DNA from: Embleya sp051903075
GTDB taxonomy: Bacteria; Actinomycetota; Actinomycetes; Streptomycetales; Streptomycetaceae
Direction of reading: 5' to 3'
Length of the DNA: 64,000 nucleotides
Assembly (NCBI RefSeq): GCF_051903075.1
Contig: NZ_CP182424.1
Span: 124,001 to 188,000, forward strand
The notes beneath the pieces were generated by a model, which saw nothing but the letters and a program-made list of their open reading frames with translations, had not been told where the DNA came from and ran no database searches. Numbering within the stretch: the stretch's first letter is position 1; each line of letters begins with the position of its first letter. Shown here in pieces: positions 8,786 through 17,861 of this stretch. The position numbers and the translations under genes are program-made.

Positions 8786-9853
8786 TCAGGTGATCAGCAG
8801 GGCGCGGGTCCAGCCCGTGGTGTACGTGCCGTCCAGCGCCAGTTGCGCGCCGGCCCGGCCCTCCATGAATCCGGGCTTGGACAGCCGGTCCAGGCCGGCA
8901 GCCAGGCGCTTCTTCTGGCCTTCGATGAGCGGGGTGAACCGGTCCGGAGCGGGACTGTCGTGGGCGACGGCTCGGGCGACGGTCAGCAAGCCGGCCCAGC
9001 CGTGGCACAGCGAGGCATCGGTGATCCGGCCCAGACGGGCCGGGTCGGCCAGGACCCGTAGGACGGTGTCCTCTGCCGCGAGTCGGCGGACCGGGTCGTT
9101 CAGGGCGATCGCGGCCAGTTGCCGGGCGCGGGCGATGCCGAGCTCTCCGTAGCACCAGGACGGGCGCGCGGGCTCGGGCGGTTCACGGGCGGACAGCTGG
9201 TCGCGGATGGTCCAGTAGCGGCAGCCGTACCTGTCCAGCCAGCGCGCGAACACCTCGATGGCGTCGCACTGTCCCGGCACCTGGACGCCGTGCCGGACGG
9301 CGAGGGACAGCACCGCCAAGGGGCCGGAAATGCCGTGCGCGACACCATTGTTACTGTGTCCGCCCTCCATCTCCTCGTCGGCGGGCCCGGTATTCGACCA
9401 CCATCCCGGCAGCTCCGGGCCGTCGATGCGGATCGGCCGTGACAGGGAGACCAGGTAGGCCAGCACCTCCTCCAGCAGCGGCGGGGCACTGTCGCGGGTG
9501 AGCAGGAGCGCGCCGAGCCCGGTCAAGCCCCGGATGAGGTCGAACTCCGCGAGATGCGGCGGCGCTCCGGAAGCCTGCCGCCGGCGTGCTGCGGCCAGTC
9601 GGGTGGCCACGATGCGGTCGACGGCGCCTCGTACGTCACGGTCGGCGCGCCGGGCACGGCCGAGCACGAACTCCAGCGCCGGGGCGCCGTGGAACAATGA
9701 CGCGTTGCCTCCGGCGCTGACGCCGCCTGCGACCGCCCGCGTCAGGCTGTTTCGCGCGGACGCGAGGTCACCGCGCTCGATGTGCAGCAGCGCCACCCCG
9801 ACCGCGCCCTCGGACAGGTCCTGCGTCCTGGGCAAGGTCGCCGTCGCCTTCAT
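8786..9853 (-). CDS. lanC: Lanthionine synthetase C-like cyclase
   Basis: 355 residues. The ATG at 9853 overlaps the LanB stop by 4 nt (ATGA). The alpha-toroid LanC signature is present: AHGISGPLAVL near residues 165-175, the first zinc ligand in WCYGELG near 235, and the other two in CHGWAG near 282. It adds Cys thiols to dehydrated Ser/Thr to form (methyl)lanthionine rings in the precursor encoded upstream. The length is slightly below the usual 400 or so, but all motifs are intact. Confidence 0.92.
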   Translation of the reverse strand: MKATATLPRTQDLSEGAVGVALLHIERGDLASARNSLTRAVAGGVSAGGNASLFHGAPALEFVLGRARRADRDVRGAVDRIVATRLAAARRRQASGAPPHLAEFDLIRGLTGLGALLLTRDSAPPLLEEVLAYLVSLSRPIRIDGPELPGWWSNTGPADEEMEGGHSNNGVAHGISGPLAVLSLAVRHGVQVPGQCDAIEVFARWLDRYGCRYWTIRDQLSAREPPEPARPSWCYGELGIARARQLAAIALNDPVRRLAAEDTVLRVLADPARLGRITDASLCHGWAGLLTVARAVAHDSPAPDRFTPLIEGQKKRLAAGLDRLSKPGFMEGRAGAQLALDGTYTTGWTRALLIT

Positions 9854-11886
9854 GGGCGGGCTCGCAACGGGACGACGATGCTGTGGGCACGCCCGGCGAT
9901 CCAGCCGTCGGCATCCGGCGGCGGCGCGTCGTGCAGGACCGCCACGCCGGTCGGGGCGGCGGCCAGATGGGTACGCAGCAGGTCCAGGTGCATGTCCTGG
10001 TGCAGGTCGAGCGGCAGTTGCTGGTCGTCCTGGGCCAGGAGCACGCGGTGGGGCACGCCGAACCGGCCCATCCAGGCGTGCAGTTTTCCGGCCCATTCGT
10101 CCGGTGTCGCGGTGGGGCCGGGCAGTGTCCGGGCCGGCAACTTCCATCGGGCGGCCACCAGGATCGAACGCCGGTAGTGCAGTGCGGGGGTGAAGGGGAG
10201 GGTCCAGGCCGCACCCCAGTCGAACCAGGTGACCTGCGGGGCTCCGGCGCGGCTGATCTCGGCGAGGAACCGGGCCAGGGGTGGGGTGTAGTTGTTCCAC
10301 AGGAAGTTGATCGCGGTCGGCGCGAGCAACTCCAGGTGCGTCCCGGTGGCGGCCTCGGCCAGATAGAGGCGGCCGTCGCGGACACCGACGGCCAGATCGG
10401 ACGGGAACAACGCCTTTTCCCCTTGGTGGCGAAACTCTCCGACGCTGACCAGTCGGGGCAGCACCTGCGGGGAGCGTGTGAGCAGGTCGGCCGGGACGCG
10501 GCTGGCGTGGAAGGACAACTGGGCCAGCTCGGCGTCGGGTTCGACCGTGGGCAGGCCAGCATACGTCGAGCCGGTGTGCGGGAACAGGTGCCAGAACCGG
10601 CCCGTCATCGACCCGGCCGCGCGGGAGACGGTGGCCACCCGAAGACGGAAGTTCCCGCGGTCCAGAGCCCTCGTCGAGCCGGCCTGGACCTGCGCACACA
10701 GTTCGAGGTGGGGCGGGGTGATCGTGGGTTTGCCCGCTGCGGCCTCCAACTGCTCGATCATCGCGCCGGACAGGACCACCGATCTGCTGCCCTCGACGGC
10801 CGCGGTGCCGGCCAGTTCCAGAAGCAGGCGGTCCCGGTGGGTCATCGGGCGGGGTGGCTCGGCCACCCGGCCGAATCCCTTGGGAAAGCCCAATCCCCTC
10901 GCGGCATCCGTCACCAGCTCCAGCGCCACCTCGACGCCCTCACCGTAACGGTCGGCGAACTGCTCGGCGTAGCGGCGCCATGCCAAGCTCCCCGTCGGAA
11001 ACCTGGCGAGCCGGGTCAGGACCGTCGCGGCAGTCTCTGCCTCCGTCACCACCGCCTTCGGCAGCCGCACCGTGGCGTCCAGCCGCAGATCCGGCGCCGC
11101 CGCACTGCAGCGGGTGTCCTCGCGCAGGTCGGGCGGCAGGGGGTCAGTTGGATCGACGACGGTGGCGGGCGCGCGCAGCGACGACCGCAGCAGCCGAACC
11201 CGCAGGAGCTGCGCGAGCAGCCGGGCCCGATGGCGTTCGTCCGTGTCCGGGAACTCGGCGGCGAGCTTGTCCGCCAGAGCCGAGTACCGGATCGGTGACC
11301 GGGCCGCGTCGAGCACCAGCGCGACCGCGGGCGTCAGCGCGAGCGAGAACTCCGAGGCGCCCTCGGATGGGACGTAGACGCGGTCGCTCCGCCGACGGGC
11401 CAGGTTGTTGACGCAGACGTCGACGTCGGCCATCTTCACGGCGTCCGCCTCCCGGGCGTTGATTGCCGCGTCCAGCGCCACCGGGTCCGGCCGGGCAACA
11501 GCCTGGTGTCGATCCCCGACACATACCTCGGCCATGTTGCCGAACTCGACCGGCGCGACACCCGCGAACAGGCCGAACGGGGTGGAGCGGTGCGTGTACC
11601 TGATCGCGTACCGGGCGGTGGCCAGGGCCGCCCGGCGTGCCCGGCGTACCTTCGTCGACTGTCCGTCGAGGATCGCCCGGACCCGGCGGTCCAGATCCGG
11701 GCTGGCGCCGGACACCGCCTGCCGGAAAGTGTCGTCGGCCCACACCGTGCCCAGCCACGAACGCCAGTGTTCGAGCGGAGCTCCGGGCCCCGGCCAGGGC
11801 GGCATGTCCGGCCCTGTGAGGTTTACCGCAGCGCGCAGCATCCCTTCGCCGGCACCCCGGTACAGGCTGTGTCGTAAGCGCGTCAT
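9850..11886 (-). CDS. lanB: Lantibiotic dehydratase, glutamylation part only (split LanB)
   Basis: I choose the ATG at 11886, with GGAG 9 nt upstream. This gives 678 residues instead of the roughly 1000 of full LanB proteins. The characteristic YRYTHRSTPFGLFAG-type block (here IRYTHRSTPFGLFAG) lies near residue 95. The end (FLWNNYTPPLARFL then WFDWGAAWTLPF) is that of the N-terminal Lant_dehydr domain. The C-terminal elimination domain is absent and is supplied in trans by the fusion protein at 6682-8736. It uses glutamyl-tRNA to activate Ser/Thr of the precursor. It follows the precursor gene after an 82-nt gap with a hairpin. Confidence 0.92.
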   Translation of the reverse strand: MTRLRHSLYRGAGEGMLRAAVNLTGPDMPPWPGPGAPLEHWRSWLGTVWADDTFRQAVSGASPDLDRRVRAILDGQSTKVRRARRAALATARYAIRYTHRSTPFGLFAGVAPVEFGNMAEVCVGDRHQAVARPDPVALDAAINAREADAVKMADVDVCVNNLARRRSDRVYVPSEGASEFSLALTPAVALVLDAARSPIRYSALADKLAAEFPDTDERHRARLLAQLLRVRLLRSSLRAPATVVDPTDPLPPDLREDTRCSAAAPDLRLDATVRLPKAVVTEAETAATVLTRLARFPTGSLAWRRYAEQFADRYGEGVEVALELVTDAARGLGFPKGFGRVAEPPRPMTHRDRLLLELAGTAAVEGSRSVVLSGAMIEQLEAAAGKPTITPPHLELCAQVQAGSTRALDRGNFRLRVATVSRAAGSMTGRFWHLFPHTGSTYAGLPTVEPDAELAQLSFHASRVPADLLTRSPQVLPRLVSVGEFRHQGEKALFPSDLAVGVRDGRLYLAEAATGTHLELLAPTAINFLWNNYTPPLARFLAEISRAGAPQVTWFDWGAAWTLPFTPALHYRRSILVAARWKLPARTLPGPTATPDEWAGKLHAWMGRFGVPHRVLLAQDDQQLPLDLHQDMHLDLLRTHLAAAPTGVAVLHDAPPPDADGWIAGRAHSIVVPLRARP

Positions 11887-11923
11887 CACCCACACTCCGT
11901 TCGCGGAGAAGCGGGGCGCGGGC

Positions 11924-11943
11924 CGGACGGAGCCGCCCGTCCG
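11924..11943 (-). terminator. Attenuator-like hairpin between precursor and lanB
   Basis: CGGACGG (11924-11930), a 6-nt loop and CCGTCCG (11937-11943) form a perfect 7-bp GC stem in the 82-nt gap between precursor stop and LanB start. Such hairpins commonly let more precursor than enzyme mRNA be made. No U-run is present. Confidence 0.4.
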
Positions 11944-11968
11944 ACCCACACCACCGGGTCGACCTGGG

Positions 11969-12151
11969 CTACGAGGTGGTGCAGGCGCTCGGGCAGGAAC
12001 TCCCGCAATTGTCACCGGTGCTGCACATCAGCACGGTCTCGGTCGCCGGCGTGTTCTCGATGATGGTGATGTCGAGCCGGAACGGGTCGTCCGCGTCGTC
12101 GACGTCGTCCTGGTGCGGCTCGACGCTCGGCGCGATGGTCTGCGTGCTCAT
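11969..12151 (-). CDS. lanA: FxLD family lanthipeptide precursor
   Basis: 60 residues from an ATG at 12151, with AGGAG 8 nt upstream (longer upstream frames lack a site). The acidic leader carries the defining FxLD box as DPFRLDITII (residues 22-31). The last 18 residues form the Cys-rich core with Cys at 43, 49, 53 and 57. Ser/Thr for dehydration are at 44, 45, 51, 52, 55 and 58-60. A single Asp at 47 followed by Asn is the expected target of the isoaspartate-forming methyltransferase encoded in the same operon. It is first gene of the minus-strand operon, next to the divergent regulator. Confidence 0.9.
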   Translation of the reverse strand: MSTQTIAPSVEPHQDDVDDADDPFRLDITIIENTPATETVLMCSTGDNCGSSCPSACTTS

Positions 12152-12266
12152 CTGTCTGCTCCTGATCCTTGCCGGAGGAACCCTGACGTGGACGCGTGGC
12201 CCGCGACTTGGAGCCGCCGCGGGGCCTGGCATCGCCGGGCGTGGACCTCCACGGCGTCCGGCGACG

Positions 12267-12362
12267 GACTCGGGACCCGGCCGCGAACGCGCGGTCGGCG
12301 GATGGGCGAAACCCCTCGCTTTATGTCCCGAGTCGAGCACACACCGCCATCGGACTCGGGAC
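12267..12362. promoter_or_regulatory. Three copies of a 10-bp operator word in divergent promoter region
   Basis: GACTCGGGAC occurs at 12267-12276 and 12353-12362, and its exact reverse complement GTCCCGAGTC at 12325-12334. The last two form a perfect inverted repeat with an 18-nt spacer. All lie between the precursor gene (minus) and the XRE regulator gene (plus), 52-147 nt upstream of the regulator's ATG. The regulator at 12414 is the obvious candidate binder. Confidence 0.55.
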
Positions 12363-12413
12363 AATGGCGTGGTCCGATCCAGCACCGATCCCAAGCAGGG
12401 GAGGCTGTTCCCG

Positions 12414-13706
12414 ATGTCCGATCAGCTCCGCGACGATATGCGGGAGGCGCGCAAGGCATCGGGCATGGTTTGGGCGAGGCTCGCGCGTGAGGCGGGGTTC
12501 GGCGAGGCGTACCTGCGCAACGTGGAGAACGGGAACCGGTCCGTGACCGTCGCCGTCGCCGCCGCCTACGACAGGGTGCTGCACACCGGCGGCACCTTTG
12601 CGGCGGCGCTGCACGAAACCGGTTCGACGATCGGCAAGGACGTGCCGTGGGACCAGCCCGGGAGCCTGACGGTTCTCGCCGAACTGTTGAATGGAAGCAG
12701 CGTGGATCGTAGAGGTTTCCTCTCGGCGGGGGCGGCGCTCTCCGTCTCGGCGAGCAACTGGTCCAAAGCCCTGGAATCGATCCGGACACCCGGGACGCCT
12801 GCTCCCCTCTCCGACGGCCCGGCTCTGTTGGCCCATGTGGACGGCCGACTTGATCACCTCAGGCATCTCGATGACGAACTCGGCAGCGGCGAGGTGTATC
12901 GACTGGCCTGCGGCGAGCTGTCCCTGATCGTTAGGCTGATCAAGTCGGGTCGCTACGACGGTCCGACCGTGGCCCACTTGCATTCGACGGCGTCCGAAGC
13001 GGCTCGGCAGGTGGCGTGGAGCGCGTTCGACCAGGGCAGGCCCGGCATCGCCCAGCGCTTCTTCGACGGCTCCCTCCGAGCCTCCGCCGAGGCCCGGGAT
13101 CCGATCAGCGGCGCGTACGCCCTGTCGTTCGCCGCGATCCAGTGCTACTCCACTCCCGGGCAGGCGGGCAGGGCGATATCGCTCCTGGAGACGGCGCAAG
13201 AACAGGTGCGGCGGAAGGCGACTCCGCGCATGCACGCCATGCTGGCTGCCCGCACCGCTCGCGCGCTGTCGAAGACCGGAGCGATGAAGGAGTGCGCTCA
13301 CCAACTCGACGTCTCTCGCGCGGCGCTGGACAAGGGAAGACACGACGACGACCCCAAGACCCTCTACTGGGTGGACTACGGCGAGATCGAAATGATCGCC
13401 GGCTCGGCCGCCTTGCAACTCGGCGACCCGGCCGAGGCGGTACGCCGCTTTGAGGCCGCCATGAGAGCGTCGTACCCCGGCGACGACGAATACCCGCGAA
13501 CCCACGCGATCTACCTCGCCCGCGCCGGCGAAGCGCATCTCGCCATGCACGACCTGGATGCTGCGGTCGCCAACGCACGCCACGCGGCCCGATGCCTCGG
13601 CTCGGTGGATTCCGCACGCTCGGCCTCCGAGTTGAAGGGGCTTCGCGAGAAGTTGGCGACGCATACCTCACACGCAGGCGTACGCGAGTTCCTACAGGTC
13701 GGGTAG
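12414..13706 (+). CDS. XRE-family regulator with TPR-like sensor part (lanthipeptide locus)
   Basis: 430 residues from an ATG at 12414, preceded by GGGGAGG about 9 nt upstream. An N-terminal helix-turn-helix (about residues 5-60, ARLAREAGFGEAYLRNVENG) is followed by DRRGFLSAGAALSV near 100. This is the internal RRxFL segment often found in actinobacterial regulators, and it is unlikely to be a real signal peptide. The remainder is TPR-like (DPISGAYALSFAAIQCY; RTHAIYLARAGEAHLAM). It is divergent from the FxLD operon and adjacent to repeated operator words, so it probably controls the operon. Its last 15 bases overlap the convergent HAD gene. Confidence 0.85.
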   Translation: MSDQLRDDMREARKASGMVWARLAREAGFGEAYLRNVENGNRSVTVAVAAAYDRVLHTGGTFAAALHETGSTIGKDVPWDQPGSLTVLAELLNGSSVDRRGFLSAGAALSVSASNWSKALESIRTPGTPAPLSDGPALLAHVDGRLDHLRHLDDELGSGEVYRLACGELSLIVRLIKSGRYDGPTVAHLHSTASEAARQVAWSAFDQGRPGIAQRFFDGSLRASAEARDPISGAYALSFAAIQCYSTPGQAGRAISLLETAQEQVRRKATPRMHAMLAARTARALSKTGAMKECAHQLDVSRAALDKGRHDDDPKTLYWVDYGEIEMIAGSAALQLGDPAEAVRRFEAAMRASYPGDDEYPRTHAIYLARAGEAHLAMHDLDAAVANARHAARCLGSVDSARSASELKGLREKLATHTSHAGVREFLQVG

Positions 13707-14330
13707 ACCGAGCACTCCACGCAGACGGGCGGCCACGACCTTCTCGTCCAGCGCCAGGAGCGGTGTGATGCCGAGCCTGTAGGCGGCAGCGAGATTCTCC
13801 TCGCTGTCATCGACGAACAGGCACCGTTCGGCTGACACACCGAGCCTGCCGAGCACCAGGCGAAAGATCGCGGGATCGGGCTTGCGCACTCCGTGCTCGG
13901 CAGAGAAAACAACTTCGTCGAATGTGTTGTGCAGGTCGAACCCCGCGTAGGGATCGTACGGTTCCCGCCCGAGACTGTTCGACAACACCGCGGTTTTGAT
14001 CCCGGCGGCCCGAGCCTGCCGCGCCACGTTGAGCACCTGGTGGGCCGGGAAGGCATCGTGGAGATAGCGCTCCATCAGGTTCTCGGGTGCGACGCCCATC
14101 AGGGTGGCGAACCCGCCGTTCCAGTCGGTCTGGGTAATCGCACCGAGTTCGAGCTGGCGGAACAGTTCCTGCCCTCGCGGATCGGCCCAGGCACGAAGGA
14201 AAGTTCCCCGCGCGAGTTTCTCCCGGTCCTCGAAGTACGAGATCACCTCGACCATATTGAAGGTCAGGACGCCGAAGAAGTCGAAGATCAAGCCGCCGTA
14301 CTTGGGCTCCGTAGATGTCGCCATCCCCAA
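13692..14330 (-). CDS. HAD-superfamily hydrolase (class IA)
   Basis: 212 residues. HAD motif I is FDFFGVLT (nucleophile Asp retained, the second Asp replaced by Phe, as in epoxide-hydrolase-N-like members). Motif II is VLSNS, motif III is VRKPDPAIF and motif IV is FVDDSEEN. The helical cap lies between motifs I and II. It is likely a small-molecule phosphatase or dehalogenase-like enzyme; the altered motif I makes phosphatase activity uncertain. It converges on and overlaps the XRE regulator gene by 15 bp. A link to the lanthipeptide is not shown. Confidence 0.82.
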   Translation of the reverse strand: MGMATSTEPKYGGLIFDFFGVLTFNMVEVISYFEDREKLARGTFLRAWADPRGQELFRQLELGAITQTDWNGGFATLMGVAPENLMERYLHDAFPAHQVLNVARQARAAGIKTAVLSNSLGREPYDPYAGFDLHNTFDEVVFSAEHGVRKPDPAIFRLVLGRLGVSAERCLFVDDSEENLAAAYRLGITPLLALDEKVVAARLRGVLGLPDL

Positions 14331-14542
14331 AGCCTACGATCTGCAGGGGAGTTGCAGCACCGCCCCTACGCACGTGGCCCTCGGTCCGCGACAGCGCCCG
14401 GGCCGGACACTGCACGCCGGCGGCCACGTGATCCTGATGGCGTTGGACCCCGGATCCGGCCGCCGATGCGGAACCATCCACCGCGTTCCCGCGCACCGAC
14501 CGCGCCCCAGGGGAGAGCCCCGACCCCGCTAGGGTCCGTGAA

Positions 14543-15796
14543 ATGATGAACACGCTCGGTGACACACCGGTTGTCTCCGCCTCCGCGACCACCCTGCGCC
14601 ACCGCCTCGCCGACCGCCTGCGCGACCAGGGCACCGCCCACACCACCGCCGTCCACGACGCCCTGCGCACCGTGCCCCGACACCTGTTCGTGCCCGGCGT
14701 CCCCCTGGAGGACGCGTACACCGACGAAGCCGTCTACACCAAAGAGAAGGACGGCGTCTCGCTGAGCGCGGCCTCGCAACCGACGATCGTCGCCACCATG
14801 CTCGAACAACTCGCCGTCGAACCCGGCCACCACGTCCTCGAAGTGGGGGCCGGAACCGGCTACAACGCGGCGCTCCTGGCCGCGATCGCCGGCCCCGACG
14901 GACACGTCACCACAATCGACGTGGACGAGGACCTCGTCGACGGCGCCCGGACCCACCTCGACGCCGCCGGGGTCACCGGCGTCGACGTCATCCTGGGCGA
15001 CGGCGCCCTCGGACACCCCAAATCCGCACCGTACGACCGCGTGGAGGCAACCGTCGGCGCCTACGAAGTCCCCACGGCCTGGCTGGACCAACTCGCCCCC
15101 GACGGGCGCCTGCTCGTCCCCCTGCGCCTGGCTGGCGCCGCCTCCCGCACCATCGTCTTCGAACGCGCCTCCGGCGCCTGGGTCGACCACGGCAGCGAAA
15201 TGGCGACCTTCATGCCGCTGCGCGGCGGCATCGGCGACGACTCCCGCACCGTCGTCGACCTCACCGGCACCGGCGAGGTCACCCTCCAAACCCACCGGGA
15301 CAACCAACCCCACACCGACCCCACCACCCTGATCGGCATCCTCGAGAGCCCCCGCCACAGCAATTGGACCGGCGTGACCTTCGGCTCCGGGGAATCGTTC
15401 GAATGGCTGGACCTGTGGCTGGCCTGCGCCCTGCCCAACCCGATCATGCGCATGAACGTCAAGGCCACAGCCCGCAAACGCGGCCTGGTCTTCCCCATGT
15501 TCCCCGTCGCCGCCATGGCCACCACCCGCGACGGCACTCTCGCCTACCTCACCATCCGCACCGCCGACCCCGTCGAGGACGCCCCCCGCTACGAAGTCGG
15601 CGTCATCGCCCACGGCCCCGACGCCGACGACCTCGCCGCCACCTTCGCCGCACACATCCGCACCTGGGACCACGACGGATTCCGCACCCGCACCGTCCGC
15701 TTCGCCCTCGAGGACCACCCCGCACCCGCGAACCCCGCCCACGGACGCTTCGTCCTCGCCCGCCCCGACCACCCCGTCACCGTCACCTGGCAATGA
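14543..15796 (+). CDS. Second FxLD-system O-methyltransferase (stand-alone)
   Basis: 417 residues. This is the same protein-L-isoaspartate methyltransferase-like fold as the C-terminal half of 6682-8736, without the elimination domain. SASQPTIVATMLEQL-like block (here AASQPTIVATMLEQL), then the SAM loop VLEVGAGTGYNAALL near residue 110 and VTTIDVDEDLVDGA next. The C-terminal extension of about 200 residues typical of FxLD-system enzymes is present (ALPNPIMRMNVK; TLAYLTIRTADP). It overlaps the next gene by ATGA. No second precursor gene is visible beside it, so it may act on the same peptide or on a distant one. Confidence 0.87.
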   Translation: MMNTLGDTPVVSASATTLRHRLADRLRDQGTAHTTAVHDALRTVPRHLFVPGVPLEDAYTDEAVYTKEKDGVSLSAASQPTIVATMLEQLAVEPGHHVLEVGAGTGYNAALLAAIAGPDGHVTTIDVDEDLVDGARTHLDAAGVTGVDVILGDGALGHPKSAPYDRVEATVGAYEVPTAWLDQLAPDGRLLVPLRLAGAASRTIVFERASGAWVDHGSEMATFMPLRGGIGDDSRTVVDLTGTGEVTLQTHRDNQPHTDPTTLIGILESPRHSNWTGVTFGSGESFEWLDLWLACALPNPIMRMNVKATARKRGLVFPMFPVAAMATTRDGTLAYLTIRTADPVEDAPRYEVGVIAHGPDADDLAATFAAHIRTWDHDGFRTRTVRFALEDHPAPANPAHGRFVLARPDHPVTVTWQ

Positions 15797-16893
15797 CCAT
15801 GGACGCCACCGGGCCCACCGCGCGCCGCTTCCCCCTCGTCCCCAGACCACGCCCCGCCTGCCGGCCCCTGCCCCAGCGTGTCGCGGAACTGACCGAGACC
15901 GCCCGGGAAGCGGCCCGCACCGGCGACCGCGAGGAGGCATCCGCCGTCCACAACCTCGCCGCCCTCCTCGCCTCCGACTGCGGCCTGCCCGACCTCGCCC
16001 GGCAGTGGTGCCACCGCCACGCACACCTGTACCTGCGCGCCCGACCCCTGAGCGCGCAGGCCGTCCGCCAGGCACTCGAACCGCTGATCAACCTCGCCCG
16101 ACTGCGAATCCGCGCTGGCGACGGCCTCGGCGCCTGCGCGTTCGTCGACACCCTCCACACCGCGGTGGTCACCCGCAGCGACACCACCGTCGACGGCATC
16201 CACATCCCCGCGACGCACATGGCCACCACCCGCGACGAACACCGCGAGATACGACGCTGGCTGTGGGTCGTTCTCCTCGCCACCACCGCCCGCGCCCTCG
16301 CCGCCGCCGGACGCTGGGAACAAGCCCACACCCGCCTGCGACTGCACAAAGGCGTGGGCCGGCGCATGCTCGACGGCCGCCAGGTCGCCGTCCTCGCCCA
16401 CGCCACCACCGGCGACACACCCGGAGCCCTCGAACTCTGCGCCACCACCGTGCCCGGAGACCCGTGGGAACAGGTCGTCACCCTGTATCAGGCCCTCGAC
16501 CCGCACGCGGCAGGCCTGACCGTCTTCCACTGCCGCCTCGGTCTGAGCGTCATCGACGCACTCACCGCGCACGGCCATCCCCAGGCCCGTGCCCTCAGCC
16601 TCGAACTGATCCACCGCACCACCACGAACCCCGACGGATACGCCGTCCGCGACCTCCTCGCACACCCCACCTGCGGCGCGCTCCTGACCACAGCCCAGAC
16701 ACGGCAACTCACCGCACTGGCCCACTCCCACGGACTCGGCACCGGCACCCTCCCCACCGTCCTGCACACTGAAATCGACACCGCCCTGGCGATTACGGAG
16801 GCAGTGATCACGAACTCCGTCGACCACGATGCGCCCGCACCTGTCCGCCGCAGCCTCGAAGCGACGATGAACGCGACGGCACGACCCACCTGA
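15793..16893 (+). CDS. Helical-repeat partner protein, paralogue of 5580-6677
   Basis: 366 residues. The ATG at 15793 overlaps the methyltransferase stop by 4 nt, implying coupled synthesis. No enzymatic motif is seen; the chain is predicted helical throughout. Conserved blocks shared with the 5580-6677 protein are LPDLARQWCHRH, PLINLARLRIRAGDG and GRRMLDGRQ. The same gene order (methyltransferase then this protein) on both flanks of the lanthipeptide genes argues that the two proteins act together. The family name is unknown to me. Confidence 0.75.
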   Translation: MTMDATGPTARRFPLVPRPRPACRPLPQRVAELTETAREAARTGDREEASAVHNLAALLASDCGLPDLARQWCHRHAHLYLRARPLSAQAVRQALEPLINLARLRIRAGDGLGACAFVDTLHTAVVTRSDTTVDGIHIPATHMATTRDEHREIRRWLWVVLLATTARALAAAGRWEQAHTRLRLHKGVGRRMLDGRQVAVLAHATTGDTPGALELCATTVPGDPWEQVVTLYQALDPHAAGLTVFHCRLGLSVIDALTAHGHPQARALSLELIHRTTTNPDGYAVRDLLAHPTCGALLTTAQTRQLTALAHSHGLGTGTLPTVLHTEIDTALAITEAVITNSVDHDAPAPVRRSLEATMNATARPT

Positions 16894-16922
16894 GCCGACG
16901 GTGCCCCGCACGGTGCGTCGGC
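16894..16922 (+). terminator. Hairpin terminator after second methyltransferase operon
   Basis: Immediately after the TGA, GCCGACG (16894-16900) pairs with CGTCGGC (16916-16922), with a nested GTGC/GCAC stem inside. It lies between convergent genes and probably ends transcription from both sides. Confidence 0.5.
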
Positions 16923-17015
16923 CGGCCCATGTCGGGACGCTCCGAGTTCCGCCACCCGGTTTCGGTCGGATGATCGTGCCGATCAGGCCCGGAGCGCCGC
17001 CGTGCACGGACCCGC

Positions 17016-17861
17016 TCACCAGAGCTCGAGAGTCTCCAGGATGTCCGCCGGTCGCGGCAGCGGTACTGAGGAGCGCCCGATGGGCAGGAACGGCAGCGCG
17101 ACGTCGGTTCGCATGCGTACCAGGCCGCGGACGATCAACGCCCGGTCGAGGCCGGCCGAGACGAGCTCGCCGACGCGGCCGGTGAGGCGGCCGGACTCTG
17201 TGAGGTCTTCCAAGCTGAGGCCACCGGCCAGGAGCCGGCGGGCGGTCACCGGTCCGATCCCGCGAATGCCCGGCAGGTTGTCCGACTTATCGCCGAGGAG
17301 GGCGACCAGATCGGCCCAGCGATGCGGCGAGACGCCGTACCGTGCGGTGATTTCGGGGGGGCCGATCAACCTCGATCCAGACTTTATGGCGGTATTGAGG
17401 ATTCTCACCGACGCCGCGGCGAGCTGGTAGAAGTCGCGGTCGCCAGACATGATCCGCACCGAACGGCCGTCGGTGGTGCGCGTGACTGCGGTCGCGATCA
17501 CGTCGTCACCCTCGGCGTCGTCGATCTCGATCCACCGCACATTCAGTTCATCCAAGCCCCGCTGGATGTCCGGGAGGGATGCGATCGGAGCGAGCGCGGA
17601 TGCGTCGGTCGGGCGCTGGGCCTTGTAGCCCTGGTCGATCTCGCGGCGGCCAGCCACACCGCGTTCCCCGTCGAAAACCACCACGATCTCCGGCGACTGC
17701 ACGAACTCGTCACGGACGGCAACCCGCAGCAAGGCGAAGAACCCGAAGACGCCGGTGAGGTCCCGCCGCTTGTCGCGACTGGTAATCCGGGCCGGAAATC
17801 CGAAGAATGATCGAAATAGCAGATGATGGCCGTCGACCAAGAGCAGAGGGACTTCGGACAC
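17016..17861 (-). CDS. 5'-3' exonuclease (PolA N-domain/FEN-like)
   Basis: 281 residues from a GTG at 17861, preceded by GGTGGAGG. A longer frame to 17948 exists but its extra N-terminus is not family-like. Metal-binding motifs of the FEN superfamily are in order: LLLVDGHHLLFRSF (residues 7-20), VVVFDGE near 60, DDAEGDDVIATA near 125, SGDRDFYQL near 150, then the helix-3-turn-helix block LGDKSDNLPGIRGIGP near 195. It degrades 5' flaps or ends of DNA in replication and repair. Being stand-alone and near partition genes, it may serve plasmid replication. Confidence 0.88.
   Translation of the reverse strand: MSEVPLLLVDGHHLLFRSFFGFPARITSRDKRRDLTGVFGFFALLRVAVRDEFVQSPEIVVVFDGERGVAGRREIDQGYKAQRPTDASALAPIASLPDIQRGLDELNVRWIEIDDAEGDDVIATAVTRTTDGRSVRIMSGDRDFYQLAAASVRILNTAIKSGSRLIGPPEITARYGVSPHRWADLVALLGDKSDNLPGIRGIGPVTARRLLAGGLSLEDLTESGRLTGRVGELVSAGLDRALIVRGLVRMRTDVALPFLPIGRSSVPLPRPADILETLELW

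Noticed and set aside
12715..12760. Tat-like RR-x-FL segments inside the XRE and R1/R3 regulators
   Set aside because: They are internal to cytoplasmic regulators, between the DNA-binding and TPR-like parts, so export is unlikely.
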